DNA from: UBA4823 sp034436035
GTDB lineage: Bacteria > Chloroflexota > Anaerolineae > Anaerolineales > UBA4823
DNA: 28,388 nucleotides
NCBI GenBank assembly: GCA_034436035.1
Contig: DAOTVW010000037.1
Span: 1 to 28,388 of the forward strand
Reading direction: 5' to 3'
How positions within the stretch are numbered: the first letter of the stretch is position 1; each line of letters begins with the position of its first letter. The position numbers and the translations under genes are program-made. Under the pieces are notes generated by a model, which saw nothing but the letters and a program-made list of their open reading frames with translations, was not told where the DNA came from and ran no database searches. This document shows, piece by piece, positions 8,192 to 14,539 of this stretch.

Positions 8192-9127
8192 TTAAGGCGC
8201 AGTAAATTGCACTACGACGGATTCACAAGTGCCGCCTAAGCCTTCTTTGGTGCATAGATAGATATTGGCTTTGAGCACGTGCCCTGAAGGAACAGACCCG
8301 ATGAACCCGGCTACGTAGGCGCTGTCGCCAACCTCTAGTTGGTCTTCCCCAGGGGGACAATCGCTTGTTCCGTTAAGGAATGGATTATCGCTCGCGTTGG
8401 AGGAAAGCACAGTGCCAGCCGTCATATCACGGATTTTCACCGAAGCTGATTCGAGGACTTTGCCGCCATTATTGCTAACGCTGAAATAAGCATAGTAATC
8501 CCCACTGCATTTGTGACGCGAGGCATAAGAGGATTTGAATCCTGCTCCTGAAACGGTTGCAGTTGGCGGTGGTGGTGGCGGGGTTAAGACAGCCAATTCA
8601 CTTGCATTTCCGTTGAGGGTTGTCGAACCGCTCCAAACCCAGCAATAGCTGCCCGATTTGCGCGGATTCTCAATATACCACCAACTCGAAGTGCTGTTCC
8701 GACCGTGGGCATAGGACGTTTGCCCGGCTTGTAGTGCACCGATCGCATCATAAATCGGACCCGGTCCACTGCGACAGTTGGTATTCTGTTTGGCAGTGAC
8801 GGATGGCAGTGTGGGGGTAGCAGTAAACGGCGGCGTTGCCGTAGCTGTTGCAGTGGGCGTGAATTGAATCGGTGTGAATGTGGCGGTTGGATTGATTTCT
8901 TCCCCAGCAGGTTGTTCCATTACCGTAGCAGTAGGCGGAATTTGCAACGGTGCATTTTCAGTGAGCTGTGCTGCTAAGGTTTGAGCAGCGGAAGTGTAAA
9001 TTGCTTCGGCAGGGATATTGGTCGGACCCGCCGGTTGAGGGGCAGTGGCAGTGCTGAGATTACATGCCAAAGCCATGATCGCCAGGAAACTGATTAGGGA
9101 AAGGGGGCGAGCGATTTTCTTAAGCAT
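8192..9127 (-). CDS. Lipoprotein with bacterial SH3-like domain
   Basis: An exported lipoprotein of 311 aa. The ATG at 9127 is preferred over one at 9157 because GAGGAG lies four bases before it and the signal peptide then begins MLKKIARP. Lipobox A-L-A-C gives Cys22. The motif AIYTSAAQTLAAQL precedes a Thr/Pro linker. A bacterial SH3 domain occupies about 110-180 (N-C-R-S-G-P-G-P-x-Y-D and W-W-Y-I patterns, Cys118 and Cys162). After a polyproline stretch comes a second beta-rich domain with several Cys that is not recognised. SH3b domains usually bind peptidoglycan or protein ligands, so a cell-surface binding role is likely. It belongs with the two NBR1 lipoproteins downstream. Confidence 0.82.
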   Translation of the reverse strand: MLKKIARPLSLISFLAIMALACNLSTATAPQPAGPTNIPAEAIYTSAAQTLAAQLTENAPLQIPPTATVMEQPAGEEINPTATFTPIQFTPTATATATPPFTATPTLPSVTAKQNTNCRSGPGPIYDAIGALQAGQTSYAHGRNSTSSWWYIENPRKSGSYCWVWSGSTTLNGNASELAVLTPPPPPPTATVSGAGFKSSYASRHKCSGDYYAYFSVSNNGGKVLESASVKIRDMTAGTVLSSNASDNPFLNGTSDCPPGEDQLEVGDSAYVAGFIGSVPSGHVLKANIYLCTKEGLGGTCESVVVQFTAP

Positions 9128-9180
9128 ACATCTCCTCATTTCTCCATAAAGGGACAAGTTATTCCACTTCCATTGTATAA

Positions 9181-9209
9181 AGTGTACATCCAGTTAACGG
9201 AATTTGCAA
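9181..9209 (-). promoter_or_regulatory. Candidate promoter for the lipoprotein gene cluster
   Basis: On the minus strand TTGCAA (9204-9209) and TACACT (9181-9186) are separated by 17 bases. The predicted transcript would start about 45-50 bases before the lipoprotein ATG at 9127. An overlapping TATACA nearby is an alternative -10. Confidence 0.4.
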
Positions 9210-9272
9210 GCGGTTTGTTCCATAGATAATGTTTTTATGAGCTTTTGATGTTTTTGAATTGAAATTTGTCCC

Positions 9273-10643
9273 TCAGGAAGTTATGTCTTTTTCCTTCACA
9301 TCCTGAAAAGATAGCTGTCTAGCAATTCGTCCTTGCATAGACCAAGGTCCTGTCCAGGTTATGGTAACCGGCAGGATTTGCGCAGTTAGGTGCTGCTCAC
9401 TTTCCACAAACACCAATTTATTCGTAGTGGTTCTGCCCTTCCAGCGTCCGCGCACATTCTCTTCAAATAGGACATCCACAGTTTGCCCTAGATAGGTCGC
9501 ATTTATCTCAGCCGTGATGCGTTCCTGGAGTTCTTCCAGCACACGGAAACGGCGCATCTTTTCTTCTTCAGGTACATTATCTTCCATCGTTCGGGCAGAA
9601 ACCGTGCCAGGGCGGGGTGAGTAACGTGCTAAATGAGCAACATCCAATCGTAATTCTGCCAAAAGATCATACGTATGTTGAAATTGCTTCTCGGTTTCAC
9701 CAGGAAATCCAACGATGATATCGGTGGCGATGGAAACAAAGGGAGATTTACGCTGTAATTTTTGACGAATCCGGTCAATCAAGCGCCGATAGTCATCTGC
9801 AGTATATCCACGCCGCATTGCTTTCAGGATATCATCATCCCCAGCCTGCACCGGGACTTCGATATGTGGCATGACCTTCGGTAAATCCGCAACGGCATCC
9901 AATAGGGTCTCATCCAGGTAACTGGGGTGGGAGGTGAGGAAACGGATGCGCTCTAATCCTTCAATTTGATGAAGCTGGTGAAGCAACTTTGCTAGCGTAA
10001 CCCCGTCTCCCAGGTCTGTCCCATATCGATCTACGATTTGCCCAAGCAAGGTAATTTCTTTGACTCCTTGATTAACCAATGCCCGTGCTTCAGCCAAGAT
10101 TTCACTCACTGGGCGGCTACGCTCAACACCACGGCGATAGGGAATGATACAAAATGTACAAGCGTGTGAACAGCCTAGCACCACGGGGATAAAAGCGCTG
10201 GCAAGATTACCGCGTTGATATTGTGGCAGGATCAATTCTTCATCCATTAAGGCATAACGTTTTTCGACCTGCTTCACCTCGTGTTGTTGGGCTTCCGTTT
10301 GGGTGAGGAAAGAGACCAAGGGGCCAATGTCTGATGGAGCAGAAAAGACATCCACAAAGGGAAAACGCTTTTTTAAGCGTTCATGATTTTTGACGCCAAC
10401 CAGACAGCCCATTAAATTAATCACCAGACTCGGTTTTTGGGCTTTAAGTGGTCGTAAAGAACCCAACCAACTATACGCTTTATCTTCTGCGCTTTGGCGA
10501 ACCACACAGGTATTCAACACGATCACATCGGCTTGCTCTGCCTGGTAGGTGTATTCATACCCTAAATGCTCTAATGCAGAAGCAACCCGCTGTGAATCAG
10601 CGACATTCATTTGACAACCTTCTGTCCAAATGTGATATTTCAT
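9273..10643 (-). CDS. miaB: tRNA-2-methylthio-N6-dimethylallyladenosine synthase
   Basis: A radical-SAM methylthiotransferase that adds the 2-methylthio group to i6A37 of tRNAs reading UNN codons. The N-terminal UPF0004 domain carries the auxiliary-cluster cysteines C10 (TEGCQMN), C46 and C80. The radical-SAM motif C158-x3-C162-x2-C165 appears as CSHACTFC. A C-terminal TRAM domain (about 385-450) completes the canonical order, and the length of 456 aa is normal. GCQMN near the N-terminus favours MiaB over MtaB or RimO. There is no Shine-Dalgarno; a perfect TATAAT ends seven bases before the ATG, so the mRNA may be leaderless. It is divergent from the C39-like gene 38 bases away. Confidence 0.95.
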   Translation of the reverse strand: MKYHIWTEGCQMNVADSQRVASALEHLGYEYTYQAEQADVIVLNTCVVRQSAEDKAYSWLGSLRPLKAQKPSLVINLMGCLVGVKNHERLKKRFPFVDVFSAPSDIGPLVSFLTQTEAQQHEVKQVEKRYALMDEELILPQYQRGNLASAFIPVVLGCSHACTFCIIPYRRGVERSRPVSEILAEARALVNQGVKEITLLGQIVDRYGTDLGDGVTLAKLLHQLHQIEGLERIRFLTSHPSYLDETLLDAVADLPKVMPHIEVPVQAGDDDILKAMRRGYTADDYRRLIDRIRQKLQRKSPFVSIATDIIVGFPGETEKQFQHTYDLLAELRLDVAHLARYSPRPGTVSARTMEDNVPEEEKMRRFRVLEELQERITAEINATYLGQTVDVLFEENVRGRWKGRTTTNKLVFVESEQHLTAQILPVTITWTGPWSMQGRIARQLSFQDVKEKDITS

Positions 10644-10650
10644 GTCCGAT

Positions 10651-10656
10651 ATTATA
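10651..10656 (-). promoter_or_regulatory. -10 element for miaB, predicting a leaderless mRNA
   Basis: TATAAT on the minus strand is separated from the miaB ATG by exactly seven bases, so transcription would begin at or next to the initiation codon. No Shine-Dalgarno fits in the gap and no clear -35 hexamer is visible. Confidence 0.5.
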
Positions 10657-10665
10657 AATCAAGAA

Positions 10666-10674
10666 TGATACAAT
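10666..10674 (+). promoter_or_regulatory. Extended -10 element for the C39-like gene, predicting a leaderless mRNA
   Basis: TGATACAAT on the plus strand is an extended -10 (TGN followed by TACAAT at 10669-10674). It ends exactly seven bases before the ATG at 10682, mirroring the miaB arrangement on the other strand. No Shine-Dalgarno is present. Confidence 0.5.
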
Positions 10675-10681
10675 AAAAGCC

Positions 10682-11923
10682 ATGCCAGGCAAAAAGTTTT
10701 ATCGAAATTTGACAATATTGGTTTTCTTATTTGTATTCCTGTTGTTACTATTAAGCATCCCTGCGGTTAATCGGCGGATCAGCTGGCGCTGGGAGATCAT
10801 GCGGGCGTATGCCTGGGGCGTGATCCACCCGGTTGAGCCTCCACCTACACCATTACCTCCTCCCGCGGTTTATGTCACTCGGAACGCCCCAGTGAATTCC
10901 CTGAGTACACCCACCCGCGCAGCGCTTTCTCAACCCCCAACCCCAAGCGCTACTTTTGCACCCTTGCCACACGCTTTTTCATTACCCTCCCCCGCTTGGG
11001 AGAGACAAGACATCAATAACTGTGGTCCTGCAGCATTAACGATGTATTTGCGATATTGGGGCTGGCAAGGTGATCAATATGCCATTTCATCCATCATTAA
11101 ACCCCAACGCGATGACCGGAACGTCAATGTCGAAGAATTGGTGTACTATGTGCGCACCCATGTGGGCTGGTTACAAGTGGAATACCGCGTGGGTGGGAAT
11201 CTAGAATTGATGAAGCGCCTGATTGCAGCCGGGTTTCCGGTGATGATTGAAGAGAGTTTTTACTTTGATACTCCCTTTTATCCCAATGATGACCTTTGGG
11301 CGGCCCATTATAATTTGATCACCGGTTACGACGATGGACAAGGCATCTTTATCAGTCAGGATAGCTACCATGGCGCAGACCTGAAAGTGCCTTACACAAA
11401 AGTGGAAGAATATTGGCAGCCTTTCAATTATGTCTATTTACTCCTTTTCCCACCCGAAAAACAAGACCAAATCAAAGCCATTCTCGGAGCGGATTGGGAC
11501 GAGCAACAAAACCGGCTACACGCCTTAGCCATCGCTCAGAAGCAAACCGAGGACAACCCCCAAGATGCTTATGCATGGTTCAATCTCGGCACGAATCAGG
11601 TTTATTTTGAAAAATATGCTGATGCCGCTTTAGCTTATGATGAAGCACGAAAAATTGGCTTACCGCAACGAATGTATCGCTATCAGTTTGGTCCATTTTT
11701 TGCCTATTTTCATTCCGGCAGGATTGACGATTTGCTCGCTTTAGCGGAATATGCCTTGAAACGTACACCTAATTCTGAAGAGGCGTTAATGTGGCGTGGT
11801 TGGGCATACTATCGGCAAGGGAAAATCGATCTCGCAGTGGCAGACTTCCGGGCCGCTTTAGAACAAAACCCCAACGATCAGGATGCCCAATACGCGCTGA
11901 ATTTTGTACTGAATAATCCCTAG
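10682..11923 (+). CDS. Membrane-anchored C39-like peptidase with TPR repeats
   Basis: A 413-aa protein with one N-terminal membrane helix (about 8-27), a Pro/Thr-rich external linker (about 52-100), a papain-like C39-type domain (about 105-250) and a C-terminal TPR region (about 275-410). The catalytic pattern is present: Cys114 in NNCGPAALTMYLRYWG, His209 in AAHYNLITGYD and Asp227 in ISQDSYHG. The domain order indicates a surface-anchored protein with the peptidase and TPRs outside the cytoplasm. No bacteriocin or ABC exporter genes are nearby, so it is unlikely to be a leader-peptide processor; its substrate is unknown. The TPRs may recruit a partner. Its end is convergent with the MFS gene, 16 bases apart. 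Confidence 0.82.
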   Translation: MPGKKFYRNLTILVFLFVFLLLLLSIPAVNRRISWRWEIMRAYAWGVIHPVEPPPTPLPPPAVYVTRNAPVNSLSTPTRAALSQPPTPSATFAPLPHAFSLPSPAWERQDINNCGPAALTMYLRYWGWQGDQYAISSIIKPQRDDRNVNVEELVYYVRTHVGWLQVEYRVGGNLELMKRLIAAGFPVMIEESFYFDTPFYPNDDLWAAHYNLITGYDDGQGIFISQDSYHGADLKVPYTKVEEYWQPFNYVYLLLFPPEKQDQIKAILGADWDEQQNRLHALAIAQKQTEDNPQDAYAWFNLGTNQVYFEKYADAALAYDEARKIGLPQRMYRYQFGPFFAYFHSGRIDDLLALAEYALKRTPNSEEALMWRGWAYYRQGKIDLAVADFRAALEQNPNDQDAQYALNFVLNNP

Positions 11924-11939
11924 GATATATCCTTTACGA

Positions 11940-13292
11940 TTACTTCAATCGCCATAAGGAAATCATCAACAATACAGCCAAGAGGATTCCTCCTAATAAG
12001 AACGGTGCAGATGAACCCCAGGCTTGAAAAAGGCTTCCTCCAACAAGCGGAGCAATGGCATTTGAAGCACTTAAAAAGGCTGCCGATATACCAAGCGTAC
12101 CGCCTATTTCATCTTTACCCACCCGCTGGGTGAGCAAACTATTGATGCTGGGTTGTAAAATACCCCCACCAATAGCCGTGGGGATCATGGCAATCATCAA
12201 CCAAACCAAACCGATGAACCCCTTATTGTTTTCATCCGGCACTGAGATTGCCAAATTTTGAGTAGTGGGATTTTCATGTGTCCGAAAATTGGGGTTGCTA
12301 TTTAATTGAGTCAGTAAAGCAGTTTTTGAATAGGAAGGCAAGGGTTCACGAGGGGTTAGAGAAGTAAGGATCAATCCAACCGACAATGCCAATAATCCAA
12401 CATAGACTAACTTCTTATCACCATATTTACGACTCCATTTCCCGATGAAATACCCTTGAATCGCTACAACTAAGATACCAACGTAAACAAAAATGATGGA
12501 ATTATGGGAGGCATTAAATCCTAACCGATTGAGCGTGAAGAGGGCTAACAATTGTTCAAAGCCCCCAAAAGCAATTTGCTGGGTGAACATGAGCACCAAT
12601 AATAAACCCACAGCTGGGTTTTGAAGCGCCTTGAGCATGGCAGATAAAGTTAAAGCGGGCTTTCGTTGGGAATGATCGCGCACTTCCTTTGGCAAAGTTT
12701 CGTCAAACCAAAATAATGTAAGCAATATAGAGACGAGGGAGAAAAAAGCTGCGACAAATGCCGGAATTTGGTAATTGTTGCCGCTTAAGGTCAAACTAAC
12801 GAAGGCGATAATCGGGCCAAGGATGAAGCCTAGTCCAAACGCAGCCCCGATTAATCCCAGACCCTGGGTGCGAGTTTTTTCAGTGGTGCTATCGCTAATG
12901 GCAGCCTGGGCGGTTGAGATATTCGCCCCAGAAAGTCCATCAATAATCCGCGCCAGAAACAACATCCACAATGCTGAGGAGAAACCAAGGACGAGAAAAC
13001 CAATCAAAGTGCCTAACTGGCTGACCATTAGAATTGGTTTACGGCCAAAACGATCCGATAAACGGCCTAAAAATGGTGCACCAATAAATTGCATGGCGGG
13101 GTAAGTTGCACCAAGAAGACCAATCAGGAAAGCGCTTGCACCAAAGGTGGCAGCATAGATGGGCATGAGGGGGATAATAATCGTCAAGCCAAGCAGATCG
13201 ATCAAAACGATTACAAAAATTGGAAGGATTTTTTTGAAATTCAATCTTTCCGGCTGGGTTGAGACAAGTGTTTCTACGGTTTGTGTTGACAT
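11940..13292 (-). CDS. MFS transporter, drug-exporter type (TetA-like, DHA1)
   Basis: A polytopic major facilitator superfamily transporter, probably a proton-coupled exporter of a small toxic compound. Starting at ATG 13292 (AAGGAGT upstream) it is 450 aa with about 12 membrane spans. MFS motif A is seen as GRLSDRFGRKPIL between spans 2 and 3, and motif C-like GLGFILGPIIAF follows in span 5. A hydrophilic loop of about 45 residues separates spans in the second half. An in-frame ATG at 13334 is possible but would add a charged N-terminus and overlap the upstream gene. It lies 38 bases after a PadR-type regulator, a typical regulator-exporter pair. The substrate cannot be inferred. Confidence 0.88.
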   Translation of the reverse strand: MSTQTVETLVSTQPERLNFKKILPIFVIVLIDLLGLTIIIPLMPIYAATFGASAFLIGLLGATYPAMQFIGAPFLGRLSDRFGRKPILMVSQLGTLIGFLVLGFSSALWMLFLARIIDGLSGANISTAQAAISDSTTEKTRTQGLGLIGAAFGLGFILGPIIAFVSLTLSGNNYQIPAFVAAFFSLVSILLTLFWFDETLPKEVRDHSQRKPALTLSAMLKALQNPAVGLLLVLMFTQQIAFGGFEQLLALFTLNRLGFNASHNSIIFVYVGILVVAIQGYFIGKWSRKYGDKKLVYVGLLALSVGLILTSLTPREPLPSYSKTALLTQLNSNPNFRTHENPTTQNLAISVPDENNKGFIGLVWLMIAMIPTAIGGGILQPSINSLLTQRVGKDEIGGTLGISAAFLSASNAIAPLVGGSLFQAWGSSAPFLLGGILLAVLLMISLWRLK

Positions 13293-13330
13293 AAGTAATG
13301 ATGTACTCCTTTTGTAAAATATATTGAAAA

Positions 13331-13843
13331 TCAATTGGAATTAACGAGTGAATTGAGCAGGGCTTCAAGCCAATTTAGCTCAAACTCTAAGAAAGCTTTT
13401 TGGTGTTCAATCAATAATTGCGTACTTCCAGAGTGAGTCGGAATATCTTTGACCGTGTCTAATGCTTCGATGAGTAATTGCCTGCGAATTTGTAGCAATT
13501 GGATGGCTTCTGACGGTCTTAACTGGTCTATAAATGCCAATCCAATATCCGAAGGGAAAGCAACTGGAAAATAATGGGAGAGGTTTTCTGAGAGCAATTG
13601 CCAAAAAGCCTTTTCGCCAGCCTCGGTAAGAATAAAAATTTTGCGCGGTGGGCGGTTTCCTTCTTGAGCATGTTCAATTCTCACCCATCCATCTTTTTCC
13701 ATTTGATGGAGCAGGAAATAAGCAGTGGGTTTCTTTAGATCCGTACAAGTGGCTAAATTACGCTCAATAAATTCAAAAAGCTGATAGCCATGCATTTTCT
13801 GATGCCGCAAAAGTCCAAGTAGTAAAAGTTTATGATTATCCAT
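13331..13843 (-). CDS. PadR-family transcriptional regulator
   Basis: A 170-aa winged-helix regulator. The N-terminal PadR domain is evident from LLLLGLLRHQKMHGYQLFEF, the recognition region KPTAYFLLHQMEKDGWVR and the wing RKIFILTEAGEKAF; the C-terminal half (about 95-170) is helical and fits the dimerisation domain of the longer PadR-s1/Vir-type subclass. Such proteins usually repress an adjacent exporter and are released by its substrate, which matches the MFS gene 38 bases downstream. A consensus promoter with a palindrome at the expected transcription start lies upstream, suggesting autorepression. There is no clear Shine-Dalgarno before the ATG. Confidence 0.88.
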   Translation of the reverse strand: MDNHKLLLLGLLRHQKMHGYQLFEFIERNLATCTDLKKPTAYFLLHQMEKDGWVRIEHAQEGNRPPRKIFILTEAGEKAFWQLLSENLSHYFPVAFPSDIGLAFIDQLRPSEAIQLLQIRRQLLIEALDTVKDIPTHSGSTQLLIEHQKAFLEFELNWLEALLNSLVNSN

Positions 13844-13862
13844 TTTAAATAGTCAATATTGA

Positions 13863-13904
13863 ATATATTAATATATATTATACTAATATAATCTATTTTG
13901 TCAA
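13863..13904 (-). promoter_or_regulatory. PadR-MFS promoter with overlapping palindromic operator candidate
   Basis: On the minus strand TTGACA (13899-13904), a 16-base spacer and TATAAT (13877-13882) form a perfect consensus promoter. The 14-base palindrome ATATATTAATATAT (13863-13876) lies directly after the -10, over the predicted transcription start. A repressor bound there would block the promoter; the PadR protein is the natural candidate. Confidence 0.65.
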
Positions 13905-14049
13905 GTATAAACGCGGATAATTAACATGCAACATTAAGATAGGCTCAATAAGGATTCAGGTATTTGCTAAAAACGGTTTTATCAAGGTTAGAACAGGTAA
14001 AATGAAAATTGTAAGAACTTTTTTCCTTCACTAACCCCCCGATTACCTA

Positions 14050-14078
14050 TTGACAAGCTTAATGGTGCAAGTTATGAT
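14050..14078 (+). promoter_or_regulatory. rnpB promoter
   Basis: TTGACA (14050-14055), a 17-base spacer and TATGAT (14073-14078) form a near-consensus sigma70-type promoter. The predicted start, about seven bases downstream, coincides with the 5' side of the P1 helix of RNase P RNA. Confidence 0.75.
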
Positions 14079-14084
14079 GAAAAT

Positions 14085-14508
14085 ATCCAGGTCGGTCGGG
14101 TGATCGCGGCTCTGCATCAGCAGGGCTGAGGAAAGTCCGCACTCCAAAGAGCACGGCGCCGGGTAGTATCCGGGGCGGGGCAACCTGTCGGATCGGGCCA
14201 CAGAAACAATACGCTGTGCTAACCTGTTAGCGCAGTAAGGGTGAAATGGTGGTGTAAGAGACCACCGGAAGTTACAGTAATGTAACTTGCCAGGTAACCC
14301 CCGCCGGGAGCAAGGCCAAACAGGGACAAGCGCGCAAGCGGGGAGGCTGCTCGTCTCCTGATTTATCCGAGTCCCGGGTAGGCCGCGTCGGGTGCGTAGA
14401 AATACGCCCCCAGAGAGAGATGATCGCCCAAGCAAACCATGGGGAACCGATACCGGTTTCCCACGTGTCTGCCGGACAGAATGCGGCTTATAGACCGGCC
14501 TGGCAAAA
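14085..14508 (+). ncRNA. rnpB: RNase P RNA (bacterial type A)
   Basis: The catalytic RNA of RNase P, which matures tRNA 5' ends. The conserved 5' core GAGGAAAGTCCGCACTCC and the 3' core ACAGAATGCGGCTTATAGAC (P4 partners) are both present, and the central GGGTGAAATGGTG segment is typical. The ends are set by the P1 helix: CCAGGTCGGTC at 14087-14097 pairs with GACCGGCCTGG at 14493-14503 with one G-U pair. The exact 5' and 3' termini are estimates of a few bases. No T-rich terminator is seen before the antiporter gene begins 32 bases later, so some read-through into that gene is possible. A 130-codon antisense reading frame here is an artefact. Confidence 0.96.
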
Positions 14509-14522
14509 TCCAGATATCCTCA

Positions 14523-14531
14523 TGGGATAAT
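14523..14531 (+). promoter_or_regulatory. Possible extended -10 for the antiporter gene
   Basis: TGGGATAAT matches an extended -10 (TGN plus GATAAT at 14526-14531) and ends eight bases before the antiporter ATG. No Shine-Dalgarno is present, so this could also drive a leaderless message. No -35 match is obvious. Confidence 0.35.
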
Positions 14532-14539
14532 AACGAACG

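Noticed and set aside
9151..9275. Distant inverted AGGGACAA/TTGTCCCT pair flanking the gap before the SH3 lipoprotein
   Set aside because: The arms are only eight bases and more than 100 bases apart, without other signs of a mobile element.
11922..11933. Palindrome AGGATATATCCT after the C39-like gene as a terminator or operator
   Set aside because: It is short, has no loop and no T-tract, and includes part of the stop codon; chance is sufficient.
14043..14435. A 130-codon open frame on the minus strand
   Set aside because: It lies inside the RNase P RNA gene on the opposite strand and has no family resemblance; it reflects the G+C-rich RNA sequence.
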